Positions 41,215-48,791 of a stretch of 60,556 bases of DNA are shown one piece after another. The notes beneath the pieces are model-generated. The model saw only the letters and a program-made list of their open reading frames with translations, was not told the origin of the DNA and searched no databases. The DNA comes from JBBSOW01 sp038259365 (GTDB lineage: Bacteria > Actinomycetota > Actinomycetes > Propionibacteriales > Propionibacteriaceae). Location: positions 1 to 60,556 of the forward strand of contig JBBSOW010000007.1 in the NCBI GenBank assembly GCA_038259365.1. Reading direction: 5' to 3'. Made by a program: the position numbers and the translations under genes. Positions within the stretch are counted from its first letter, which is position 1; the number at the start of each line of letters is the position of its first letter.

Positions 41215-41805
41215 CTAGAACAGGTTCAGCATGGGTGCGGTCATGGCGAGCATCCCCGCCGACATGCCCACGTCGGCGCCGCAGCGCAGGCGGTGCCGAT
41301 GGCCGGTCGCCTTGAGCACGGCAACGGTCTGGTTCAGGGTCCCGCCGGTCAGCACGGCCGAGAGCGCGAGCCCCGCGACGAACTCGGTGGGTTGAGCGAC
41401 CCCGATCATCGAGAAGTGCCCGGTCCTCGGGCGGCCGTGGGGGATCATCGCGACGTTCATCCACACCATCGTCAACATCATGGCGCCGTGGTAGCCCAGG
41501 TGCAGCGGGCCCAGCTGGTGACTGGCGCCGGGCTCCTCGAAGTCCGGCGCCGGATCGCCGAAGCCGAGAGCCCGAGCGAAGTACCAGAGCGCCCCCAGCG
41601 AAAACACGATCACCTGCGCGGCCACGAGCCGGGAAACCCCCCACGAGAACACCATGACCAGCATCGACGCGTTCATGGCCACCTCGAAGCTCAGGCTGAC
41701 GCGGTTCTGCCAGGCGTAGGCGCGCACCAGCTTCACCAGCGCGACGGCGACGAGCACCATGAACAGGGCGGCGTAGGGCAGCTGTAACCAGCCGGCGGGA
41801 ATCAC
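41215..41805 (-). CDS. DUF5134-type integral membrane protein
   Basis: A 196-residue membrane protein with five to six hydrophobic segments and several membrane-embedded His/Met residues (HLGYHGAMMLTMVWMNVAMI, AMNASMLVMVFSW). This pattern fits the DUF5134 family of Actinobacteria, members of which have been suggested to be metal-related because of the His/Met pattern; that is not demonstrated. It sits 9 nt after the MATE gene and 9 nt before the debranching gene. Confidence 0.7.
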   Translation of the reverse strand: MIPAGWLQLPYAALFMVLVAVALVKLVRAYAWQNRVSLSFEVAMNASMLVMVFSWGVSRLVAAQVIVFSLGALWYFARALGFGDPAPDFEEPGASHQLGPLHLGYHGAMMLTMVWMNVAMIPHGRPRTGHFSMIGVAQPTEFVAGLALSAVLTGGTLNQTVAVLKATGHRHRLRCGADVGMSAGMLAMTAPMLNLF

Positions 41806-41814
41806 CCGGCCACT

Positions 41815-43149
41815 TTAGGCGCCCACGCGCTGCCAGGCCGTGCCGCGGATGCGCCACAACAGCGTGATCATGCGGGCGATCATGTAGCCGCAGTAGGCGG
41901 TCCACAGCCACACCAGGCCGACGCCGTTGATTCGAACCAGCCAGGCGAGCGGGAGGTAGCAGGCCATCGCGATGAGCCCGGCGAGGGCGAGGTAGCGCGC
42001 GTCCCCGGCGCCGATGAGGACGCCGTCGAGGACGTAGACCACCCCGGCGATGGGAGTGATGACGGCGACGACGATCAGCACCTTGGTGAGCAGCAGCTGA
42101 ACCTCGGGGTCCGGGGTGAAGATCCGGCCGTACACCGGACGAGCCAGCGCGACGAGCGCACCGAAGGCCAGGCCGCCGAGCACTCCCCACCTCACCATCA
42201 GCCTGGTGAGGGCCTTGACGGTGTCCACCCGCCCGCCCCCGAGGTAGCGCCCGACGATCGCCTGAGCGGCGATGGCGATGGCGTCCAGACCGAGGGCCAA
42301 CAGCACCCACAAGGAGTTGACCACCTGGTGCCCGGCCATGGCGATGGCGCCCATGGAGGCGGCCGTCAGCGTGGTGATGGTGATCGAGATCTGCAGGGAC
42401 AGGGTTCGCAACATCAGCCACATCCCTGCGCGCGCGGCGATCAGCACACCAGCGGGATGCCAACGCCAGTGCACTTCCTCGCGCCGGGCCCCGCGCAAGA
42501 CGACGCCCGCGAGGACGGCGGCGCTGGCGTACTGCACGATGACGGTACCGATCGCGGAGCCGGCGATGCCCAGCCCCACCCCGTAGACCAGCGTGAAGTT
42601 CAGCCCGATGTTGATCAGGTTGGCGGCCACGGCCACGTAGAGCGGGGTCCGGGTGTCCTGCAGCCCGCGCAGCACTCCGGTGCTGGCCAGCATGACCAGG
42701 ACCGCCGGCAACCCGGCGGCGCTGATGCTCAGGTAGCGGGCCGCGTTCCAGGCCACCTCGGAGCCCGGGTCGTACCAGCCGACGACCAGCGGCGCGAGGA
42801 ACGCCAGCGCCGCGCCTAGCACGATGCCGAGCATCAGCCCGAGCGTCATTCCGTCGAGGCCGCCAGCGAGGGCGCCCTTCCTGTTACCCGCCCCGAGGCG
42901 TCGTGCGACGGTGGCGGTCGTGCCGTAGGCCAGGAAGATGGACAGCCCGACGATGATGCCGAGCACGTTGGCGGCCACCCCCAGGCCCGCCAGCGCGCTC
43001 GTCGCGAGGTGCCCGATGATCGCCGAATCGGCCAGCACGAGCAGCGGTTCGGAGACCAGGGTCGCGAACGCGGGTAGCGCGAGGGCGAGAACCTCGCGGG
43101 CGTGCGCCCGGTTGGTCGGCTCCTCGGCGGGGTGGGGTTCGGCTGGCAC
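41815..43149 (-). CDS. MATE family efflux transporter (DinF group)
   Basis: A 444-residue exporter with about 12 hydrophobic segments. MATE/DinF features: LALPAFATLVSEPLLVLADSAIIGHLAT at TM1-TM2 (two joined blocks), TTATVARRLGAGNRKGAL, and the second-half repeat MAGHQVVNSLWVLLALGLDAIAIAAQAIVGRYLGGG in pieces. It would couple export of cationic compounds or metabolites to H+ or Na+. First of a three-gene same-strand run. Confidence 0.93.
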   Translation of the reverse strand: MPAEPHPAEEPTNRAHAREVLALALPAFATLVSEPLLVLADSAIIGHLATSALAGLGVAANVLGIIVGLSIFLAYGTTATVARRLGAGNRKGALAGGLDGMTLGLMLGIVLGAALAFLAPLVVGWYDPGSEVAWNAARYLSISAAGLPAVLVMLASTGVLRGLQDTRTPLYVAVAANLINIGLNFTLVYGVGLGIAGSAIGTVIVQYASAAVLAGVVLRGARREEVHWRWHPAGVLIAARAGMWLMLRTLSLQISITITTLTAASMGAIAMAGHQVVNSLWVLLALGLDAIAIAAQAIVGRYLGGGRVDTVKALTRLMVRWGVLGGLAFGALVALARPVYGRIFTPDPEVQLLLTKVLIVVAVITPIAGVVYVLDGVLIGAGDARYLALAGLIAMACYLPLAWLVRINGVGLVWLWTAYCGYMIARMITLLWRIRGTAWQRVGA

Positions 43150-43565
43150 CGGCTCAGCTTAGTGCCGGGTTTCTTTGGAACTCACCGACCGCGAGGGGCT
43201 CGAAGTTATCCACACGGCTGTCCACAGCTGTGGACTAGTTACAGGGGTGTAGTTACGTCGGCTCCCGGGAACCAGTAGTTGACAAATCAATCGTGGTGGA
43301 CGAGTACGGGATGCGTTACCACCCATCCGTCGATGTCCGTGACGCCGAAGATCGCCACAAGAGAGAGGCCACCATCCCCCCGGTTACGAGCAGTTCGAGA
43401 TCGACAACGAGAGGGGAGTACAGTGGTTCGCAGAGGCTCGTCGGAAAGATGTTTCAGTACGAGCCCACAATCTTGTTGGTTGTTGAGTCCACGCGACGCG
43501 ACAGCGACCCGAGACGGCGTTACGAAGCCCTTGGTCCAGTAGCCGGCACGGAGAGCAGTTTTAAA
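43150..43565. other. 415-bp region upstream of the NarL-type regulator
   Basis: No supported gene. It contains a DnaA-box-like element and a palindrome (43206-43235). The regulator frame stays open from 43293, but the 91 residues before 43566 are not domain-like. A TTGACA at 43279 without a clear -10, and TACAGT near 43421, could belong to the regulator promoter. Confidence 0.5.
43206..43235. promoter_or_regulatory. consensus DnaA box next to a perfect 16-bp palindrome
   Basis: TTATCCACA (43206-43214) is a perfect DnaA box. Six bases later GTCCACAGCTGTGGAC (43220-43235) is a perfect palindrome made of two inverted TGTCCACA/TGTGGAC-like weak boxes. The site is intergenic. dnaA, dnaN and gyrB are not in the window, so this is not the conventional origin context. 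Confidence 0.55.
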
Positions 43566-44225
43566 GTGTCGCTCCCAGACCCCGACGACATCGAACAGCA
43601 ACCGATCCGGATCGCCATCGCGAACGATTTCCCGTTGGTCATCGACGGTATCGCTCGAGCCTTGGCCGACTACGCAGAACAGGTTGTCGTCGTCGACTAC
43701 GACAGCCAACAGGGTGCCCAGCAGCACGTGGATGTGGTGCTGTACGACTGTTTTGCGTCGGTGACCAGCGCTGTCGCACTCTTACCCGAGCTGTTGGAGT
43801 CCTCGGCTCGGCTCGTGATTTTCAGTTGGCGCACGGACCCGGACATGGTCGCCGCGGCGTTGCGGGCCGGCGCCGCCGGCGTGGTGTGTAAGTGCGTGGG
43901 CCCAGACGAGCTCGTTGCGGCTATCCAGCGGGTTCACCGCGGCGAACAGGTCATCTTGAGCCGACGCGGGCGCGATCAGTCGTTCGGCCGGTGGCCGGGA
44001 GATGATCTCGGAGTGAGTGCCCGCGAATCCGAGTTGCTCGCCCTGATCTGTCAGGGGTTCAGCAACGGGGTGATCAGCGAAATCATGTTCTTGGGATCGA
44101 ACACGGTCAAGACCTACATCCGCACGCTGTATCGCAAGATCGACGTCGAGACCCGCGCGCAGGCGGTGGTCTGGGGCATGTCGAACGGTTTCGAACCGGG
44201 ACAGGTTCACCGCTCCCCGCAGTAG
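43566..44225 (+). CDS. atypical NarL/FixJ-type response regulator
   Basis: A 219-residue regulator if started at the GTG at 43566 (GGAGAGC upstream). The receiver domain (10-130) keeps an acidic pair as ND (IAIANDFPLVIDG), an Asp at the phosphorylation position (VVLYDCFASV), and Lys in VVCKCVGPDEL, but lacks the usual D-x-x-M-P after the phosphorylated Asp. The C-terminal LuxR-type HTH has VSARESELLALICQGFSNGVI and NTVKTYIRTLYRKID. No histidine kinase is adjacent. It lies upstream of the YcgG/DUF1989 pair and could regulate it. Confidence 0.88.
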   Translation: MSLPDPDDIEQQPIRIAIANDFPLVIDGIARALADYAEQVVVVDYDSQQGAQQHVDVVLYDCFASVTSAVALLPELLESSARLVIFSWRTDPDMVAAALRAGAAGVVCKCVGPDELVAAIQRVHRGEQVILSRRGRDQSFGRWPGDDLGVSARESELLALICQGFSNGVISEIMFLGSNTVKTYIRTLYRKIDVETRAQAVVWGMSNGFEPGQVHRSPQ

Positions 44226-44288
44226 CGGGGGCCGGCCTCGTTCCCCGACGAAGATCACCCCCTTGGGTTTGTTGTGCCGCCCGAAACC

Positions 44289-44324
44289 CGGACAGGATGG
44301 ACTCTTCGGACAGGATGAACTTCT
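44289..44324 (+). repeat. 18-bp tandem repeat upstream of the short membrane-protein gene
   Basis: CGGACAGGATGGACTCTT (44289-44306) is followed directly by CGGACAGGATGAACTTCT. The core GGACAGGATG recurs with an 18-bp period and the second copy runs into the ribosome-binding site GAGGAG. Possible regulator sites or a small duplication. Confidence 0.6.
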
Positions 44325-44336
44325 TGAGGAGAAGCG

Positions 44337-44576
44337 GTGTCGAGACGCAACACCTTGGTCAGGTCGGCCCACGACGTGGGCCTGGCGGCGTGGTTCGGCG
44401 GGTCGCTCATGGGGGCGGTGGGTTTGAACGGGGCCGCCGCCCAGGCCGACAGCTCTGCGGAGGTGCCGCGGTTGTCTTCGGTGGGCTGGGCCCGCTGGGC
44501 TCCGGTCAACGCGGGGGCGATCGCGGTCCACCAGCAGGGTCTGCGACGGTTGCGTAACGCCGTCAAGGGGAACTGA
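44337..44576 (+). CDS. short (possibly internally deleted) actinobacterial membrane-associated protein
   Basis: A 79-residue protein starting with GTG 4 nt after GAGGAGAAGC. Its first 60 residues (SAHDVGLAAWFGGSLMGAVGLNGAAA, given as a continuous family block in two parts, and SVGWARWAPVNAGAIAVH) match the N-terminal part of an actinobacterial membrane-protein family that, as I recall it, is normally about 150-180 residues. Here it stops shortly after with a basic tail. It may be a remnant of an internal deletion or a genuine short version. It ends 14 nt before the YcgG-family gene. Confidence 0.6.
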   Translation: MSRRNTLVRSAHDVGLAAWFGGSLMGAVGLNGAAAQADSSAEVPRLSSVGWARWAPVNAGAIAVHQQGLRRLRNAVKGN

Positions 44577-44590
44577 GGGAGAGCCAGTCC

Positions 44591-45367
44591 ATGCGCCTAC
44601 CGGACTGGGCGAAGATCCACGGCGAAGGGACTTTTGGCCCCGCCGGCAGCCCGCAAGGTGCTCCGGCGGAGAATGTCATGGCCGAGCTGACCCCCGCAAT
44701 CGGGGACCCCGCCACGTTGACCGATGCGACCTTGCGTCAATCGGTCACCGAGATGGTCGCTCACGATCGGTTCCCCTGCCTGGGGGCCCGTTCGGTCTTT
44801 CGTCGTGATAACGCGGTAATCGGGATCTACGACACCCTCGGCGGCGAGCCGTCCACGAGGGCCCTGCTGGACGATCTCGCCGCGTTCGCCGAAGGGGTGG
44901 ACTCGCAAGCGGGGTTCGCCTCGTTCGTGGCGATCTTCCGCGGGCCGATGGTTCGCGACGAGGAACAGTTCGAAGAACTACTGTGGGATCAGTTGCGTGG
45001 GCTGCACGCGGCCGATGAGCACGCCTGGAACCCGCACGTCTCCACCGATCCGAGCGATGACCATTTCGCCTTCTCGGTGGGTGGCACGGCGTACTTCGTC
45101 GTGGGTCTGCACCCGATGGCTTCGCGCCTCGCGAGGCGGACCGTGGCACCGACGTTGGTCTTCAACCTGCACGAGCAATTCGAGGCGTTGCGGGCCTCGG
45201 GAAGGTTCGAGCGGATGCGAGACACGATTCGCCACCGCGACGAACACTTGCAGGGCAGTACCAACCCCATGGTCTCCGATCACGGACACGGTTCGGAGGC
45301 CCGCCAGTACGCGGGGCGGGTGGTCGGCGACGACTGGGTGGCCCCCTTCCACGAGGAGCGACGTTGA
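44591..45367 (+). CDS. YqcI/YcgG family heme-dependent N-oxygenase-like protein (GntA/DcsA-related)
   Basis: A 258-residue YqcI/YcgG protein. Conserved blocks are FPCLGARS (Cys63), SFVAIFRG, LLWDQLRGLHAAD, DPSDDHFAFSVGGTAYFVVGLHP in parts, PTLVFNLHEQFEALR, IRHRDEHLQGSTNPMV and SEARQYAGR. Known relatives are heme enzymes that N-hydroxylate guanidino groups: GntA in guanitoxin and DcsA in D-cycloserine biosynthesis. None of the other genes of those pathways is here. The terminal motif, often WxCPF, reads WVAPF. It is coupled (TTGA overlap) to the DUF1989 gene, so the pair probably acts on one substrate, perhaps a guanidino or amino compound. Confidence 0.85.
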   Translation: MRLPDWAKIHGEGTFGPAGSPQGAPAENVMAELTPAIGDPATLTDATLRQSVTEMVAHDRFPCLGARSVFRRDNAVIGIYDTLGGEPSTRALLDDLAAFAEGVDSQAGFASFVAIFRGPMVRDEEQFEELLWDQLRGLHAADEHAWNPHVSTDPSDDHFAFSVGGTAYFVVGLHPMASRLARRTVAPTLVFNLHEQFEALRASGRFERMRDTIRHRDEHLQGSTNPMVSDHGHGSEARQYAGRVVGDDWVAPFHEERR

Positions 45368-45957
45368 ACAGGCTCGACAAACAAACCGGTGCCGGGTTCG
45401 TCCTTGGCGCAGGGCAGACCTTGACGGTGGTAGACCCGATGGGTGCCCAGGTGAGCGACCTGTTCGCCTTCTCCGCTGACGACCACGGTGAATGGCTATC
45501 CAGCGGCCGGACGATCGACTATCGCAACGGGATCTACCTCAGCACTGGAGACGTGCTCTACAGCAACCGGAGCCGCCCCATGCTGTCCATCACCGAGGAC
45601 ACGTGCGGGCGGCACGATTTCCTCCTCACCCCCTGCAGCCAGGACACGTTCGATCTGCTCTATCCCGACCTGGGCGGAGCACCGCACCCCAGCTGTTTCG
45701 AGAATCTGTGCCGCGGGCTGGGGCCGTTCGGGATCACACCCGACCAGATCAGCACCACGTTGAACATCTTCATGAACGTCTGGATCGATCCGACCGGCGA
45801 GTTGCACATCGACCCGCCCACCTCGGCCCCCGGCGATCGCATCGTGTTCCGAGCCGAGATGGACCTCCACGTGGGGCTCACCGCGTGCTCGGCCGAGAAA
45901 TCCAACGGTGGAGTGTGCAAGCCGATCGACTACGCGATCGATACGGCCGCTTCGTGA
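45364..45957 (+). CDS. DUF1989 family protein (urea-carboxylase-associated / carboxyguanidine deiminase-like)
   Basis: A 197-residue DUF1989 protein. Typical features are GQTLTVVDPMGAQVSDLFAF, TIDYRNGIYLSTGDVLYSN in part, CGRHDFLLTPCS, the Cys-rich CFENLCRGLGPFGI, NIFMNVWIDPTGEL, APGDRIVFRAEMD and LTACSAEKSNGGVCKPIDYAI. The family includes the urea-carboxylase-associated proteins, shown in guanidine degradation to act as a carboxyguanidine deiminase (CgdAB). Translation starts at TTG, 5 nt after GAGGAG, overlapping the YcgG stop. No carboxylase or allophanate hydrolase gene is nearby, so the substrate must differ or be supplied elsewhere. Confidence 0.88.
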   Translation: MNRLDKQTGAGFVLGAGQTLTVVDPMGAQVSDLFAFSADDHGEWLSSGRTIDYRNGIYLSTGDVLYSNRSRPMLSITEDTCGRHDFLLTPCSQDTFDLLYPDLGGAPHPSCFENLCRGLGPFGITPDQISTTLNIFMNVWIDPTGELHIDPPTSAPGDRIVFRAEMDLHVGLTACSAEKSNGGVCKPIDYAIDTAAS

Positions 45958-45966
45958 GGCCGTCTG

Positions 45967-46737
45967 CTACGGGGCTGCCGGTCGGTAGCGCCGCGGCCGA
46001 GCGGCGTCCGAGGGAAAGCCGAACTCGGTACGCACTCCGGGGCTGAAGGCCACGTGATCGGGCGGCCGGGCGGCCAGGTCGGGCAAGCCGACCGAGGACA
46101 ACAGCCCGTCCTCCAACGCCAGCACCTCCGCGTCGTGGACCGGCCAGGCCTCGTGGCGGTTGGGGACGTACAGCGTCTTGCCCCACCAGCGCGTGTGCAG
46201 CCCCCATCGGGCGCTGACGAAGTCGTCGATCTGGGTGCGTAGGCGGCTCTTCCCCGCCCGGATGACGACGTGGCTCTCGATCGCTCTCCCGGGGCGTCGG
46301 AGGCGGGCGTCGTAGGAGTGGACCTCATGATCCTCTCGGTGGCGCATCCGGGCCCAACGGTAGGGCAACCCGAACGCCGCGCGAGCGCCGATCACCACCG
46401 GCGCCCTATCGGCGTCGAGGCTGAGGAACACGATGCCCCGACGGCCCGTGCCGTCGATCGAGTAGAGCCGCACGTTGGTCTCGTGGAACGACCCCAACCA
46501 GGGGATCCCGGGACCTCGGGCCATCCCCGCGCCGACCATCCGGAACGGAATCAGCCCGACGTAGGTGAGCCCGTCGAGGGTGTCCGGCCTAACGCCCGTC
46601 GGCATCCGGTCCGCGATCCTCTCCGGATCGACAGCCCAGTGTAAAAAGGTGAGGTCGCGCCAGCACTGGTTCATCATGACCGGTCCGGTCAGCTCCGGGG
46701 CACTCGACGAGACAGGCTCGACACCCGAGCTGCTCAT
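45967..46737 (-). CDS. DUF2071 (YqjF-like) family protein
   Basis: A 256-residue protein of the YqjF/DUF2071 family (acetoacetate-decarboxylase-like beta fold). Recognisable blocks are MMNQCWRDLTFLHWAVDPERIADRMP in part, TYVGLIPFRMVG, FHETNVRLYSID, GIVFLSLDADRA and ARAAFGLPYRWARM. No catalytic function is established. It is convergent with the DUF1989 gene and on the same strand as the Lrp gene. Confidence 0.85.
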   Translation of the reverse strand: MSSSGVEPVSSSAPELTGPVMMNQCWRDLTFLHWAVDPERIADRMPTGVRPDTLDGLTYVGLIPFRMVGAGMARGPGIPWLGSFHETNVRLYSIDGTGRRGIVFLSLDADRAPVVIGARAAFGLPYRWARMRHREDHEVHSYDARLRRPGRAIESHVVIRAGKSRLRTQIDDFVSARWGLHTRWWGKTLYVPNRHEAWPVHDAEVLALEDGLLSSVGLPDLAARPPDHVAFSPGVRTEFGFPSDAARPRRYRPAAP

Positions 46738-46801
46738 AGCCGCACCCTGCTGTCGCCCGGGCCGCCCGAGGGTTTTGGGGGCGGAGCATCGTGTCGATCG
46801 A

Positions 46802-47281
46802 TCACGGCAGGACGCCGACGCCGTCGCGAGCCTCGAAGACCAGTTGGGTCTCGGTGTGACGGACGACGGGATGCACGGTGACGTGGCGCAAGACGATGTC
46901 GCGCAACGCCTCGGGGCTCTCCACGGCCACGTGGAGGTGGAAGTCGTCCTCTCCCGCGACGTGCAGGGCCGAGATGACCCCCGGCACCAGCACCAGATCG
47001 TCGTAGAGGGCGTTGACGTGGGCGGCGTCGTGGCTGCCGAGGCGGACCTTGATGACGGCCTGGATCGGGAAACCCAGGGCGGCGAGATCGAACTGGATTG
47101 CCGAACCCCTGATGATCCCGGCCCCGCGCAGGAGGCGCAGCCGGTAGGCGCAGGTGGATTCGGCCAGTCCCAACCGCGACGCCAGCGCCTTGTTGGTGAG
47201 CGAGTTGTTCCTGAACAGGGCCCGCAGGATGGCCAGGTCGGTCTGGTCCGGCGCCATCGGGCGCCGCGGCTTGGGCGACAT
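46802..47281 (-). CDS. Lrp/AsnC family transcriptional regulator
   Basis: A 159-residue Lrp-type regulator: N-terminal HTH (DLAILRALFRNNSLTNKALASRLGLAESTCAYRLRLL as consecutive blocks) and C-terminal RAM ligand-binding domain (AVIKVRLGSHDAAHV, VISALHVAGEDDFHLHVAV). GAGGAA upstream favours the ATG at 47281 over one at 47299. It is divergent from the PLP gene at 47435; Lrp members next to methionine gamma-lyase-type genes usually control them in response to an amino acid. Confidence 0.92.
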   Translation of the reverse strand: MSPKPRRPMAPDQTDLAILRALFRNNSLTNKALASRLGLAESTCAYRLRLLRGAGIIRGSAIQFDLAALGFPIQAVIKVRLGSHDAAHVNALYDDLVLVPGVISALHVAGEDDFHLHVAVESPEALRDIVLRHVTVHPVVRHTETQLVFEARDGVGVLP

Positions 47282-47306
47282 GGTTTCCTCGATCCTCATC
47301 TGGGCC

Positions 47307-47393
47307 GTTGCTGGCGCAGCAACCCTTGCAGCTTGAGCCCCCGGTTATTGGCAGGATCGGCAAAACCGGCCCGGGATTTCGCCGATTCGCCAA
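47307..47393. promoter_or_regulatory. two inverted repeats in the lrp-PLP enzyme divergent region
   Basis: GTTGCTGGCGCAGCAAC (47307-47323) is a perfect 7-bp-arm palindrome resembling an Lrp-type 15-bp site. TTGGC-AGG-ATCGGC (47348-47361) and GCCGAT-TC-GCCAA (47381-47393) form a second, larger inverted repeat 19 nt apart. Both are candidate operators for the divergent Lrp regulator. Confidence 0.5.
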
Positions 47394-47434
47394 CGGCAGG
47401 TGCGCAAGTTTGTTCTGGACAGCATCCTAGGTCC

Positions 47435-48760
47435 ATGAGCACCCACGGCCTAGACCACCAAGACGACGCGCCCAAGCCCGCCACCGCCCCGCCCTACGCC
47501 GGCCTGGACTCCCGGGCCGTCCACGCTGGGCGCGAGGATCTGAACGAGATGGGAGTGCACGCGCTGCCGATCGATCTCTCCACCGCCTACCCGCTGCCGA
47601 GCATCGACGAGGGCGGCGATGCCTACGAGCAGATGGCCGGTGGCGGTGACCTTCCTGCGGCGGGAGGAGCGGTTTACGGCCGGCTCTGGAACCCCACGGT
47701 CGCCCGGTTCGAGCGCGGGCTCGCCGCGCTGGAGGGCGCCGAGAAGGCCGTCGCGTTCTCCACGGGGATGGCGGCGATGACGGCAGCCATCCTCGCCGCC
47801 ACGGTGCCCGGGCCGGCTCGGATGAATGGGCAGGCCGCGGGATCGGTCAAGCACATCGTTGCCGTGCGACCCCTGTACGGCGGCAGCGATCACCTGTTGG
47901 ACTCCGGAATGCTCGGCACGGAGGTGACGTTTTGCGATGCTGACGACGTGGCCGGGTCCATGACCGCGGCCACGGCGCTCGTCGTCATCGAGACCCCGGC
48001 CAACCCGACGCTGGAGTTGGTCGACATCGCCCACGTGGTTCGCCAAGCCGGTGCGGTGCCAGTGTTGGTGGACAACACGTTCGCAACCCCCGTCCTGCAG
48101 AACCCGATCGCGCTGGGCGCGCGGCTCGTACTCCACAGCGCCACGAAGTACCTCGGCGGCCACGGCGACGTGATGGGCGGGGTCATCGCCTGCGACACCG
48201 AATCGGCCGAGGCGCTGCGCCGGATTCGCGCGATCACCGGGGCCCTGCTCCACCCGATGGCTGCCTACCTCCTGCATCGCGGGCTCGCGACGCTGCCCAT
48301 CAGGATGCGGGCCCAGCAGGAGTCCGCCGGCCGGATAGCCGAATGGCTCGGCCACCAGCCGGGCGTCGAGAAGGTCCACTACCCGGGTCCCGCCGAGGAT
48401 CCGCGCGGCCTGCTCGGCGCGCAGATGCGTGGGCCCGGAGCCATGCTGGCCATCAGTCTGGCCGGCGGAGCCACGGCGGCGGCGCACCTCACGTCCTCGA
48501 CGCGGCTGTTCACCCACGCGGTGTCGCTCGGCGGCGTCGATTCGTTGATCCAGAACCCGGCGAATCTCACGCACCGTCCCGTCGCTCCCGAGGCGCGCCC
48601 GGGGGCCAATGTCGTCCGGCTGTCCATCGGGCTCGAGAACGTCGAGGACCTGATCGCCGACCTGGACGCGGCCCTCCCACAGCAGCACGCTCGACTTGGT
48701 GCCTCACGCTCAACGTCTAAATCGAGCGCGAGACATCAGGTCGAGCCAGGCCGACGCTAA
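47435..48760 (+). CDS. trans-sulfuration family PLP enzyme (methionine gamma-lyase-like)
   Basis: A 441-residue Cys/Met-metabolism PLP enzyme. Motifs are YGRLWNPTVARFERGLAALEG in parts, AVAFSTGMAAMTAAILA, VRPLYGGSDHLL, VVIETPANPTLELVDI, VDNTFATPVLQNPIALGA in part, and the PLP lysine in LVLHSATKYLGGHGDVMGG (Lys of SATKYLGGH). A 20-residue Gly/Asp/Ala-rich insert (GGGDLPAAGGAVY) precedes the YGR motif. It could be methionine gamma-lyase, cystathionine lyase or synthase. The divergent Lrp regulator favours a catabolic methionine gamma-lyase. A Ser/Arg/Gln-rich tail of about 35 residues follows the family's usual end. Confidence 0.9.
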   Translation: MSTHGLDHQDDAPKPATAPPYAGLDSRAVHAGREDLNEMGVHALPIDLSTAYPLPSIDEGGDAYEQMAGGGDLPAAGGAVYGRLWNPTVARFERGLAALEGAEKAVAFSTGMAAMTAAILAATVPGPARMNGQAAGSVKHIVAVRPLYGGSDHLLDSGMLGTEVTFCDADDVAGSMTAATALVVIETPANPTLELVDIAHVVRQAGAVPVLVDNTFATPVLQNPIALGARLVLHSATKYLGGHGDVMGGVIACDTESAEALRRIRAITGALLHPMAAYLLHRGLATLPIRMRAQQESAGRIAEWLGHQPGVEKVHYPGPAEDPRGLLGAQMRGPGAMLAISLAGGATAAAHLTSSTRLFTHAVSLGGVDSLIQNPANLTHRPVAPEARPGANVVRLSIGLENVEDLIADLDAALPQQHARLGASRSTSKSSARHQVEPGRR

Positions 48761-48791
48761 CCCGAGCCGGAAGCCGGTCCGATTGTGCAGC

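Noticed and set aside
40364..42463. 699-residue open frame in another frame over the debranching, DUF5134 and MATE genes
   Set aside because: Arg/His/Pro-rich translation with no motif, overlapping three convincing genes.
46565..47434. N-terminal extension of the PLP lyase frame
   Set aside because: It is antisense to the Lrp and DUF2071 genes; the family-like sequence begins at the ATG at 47435.
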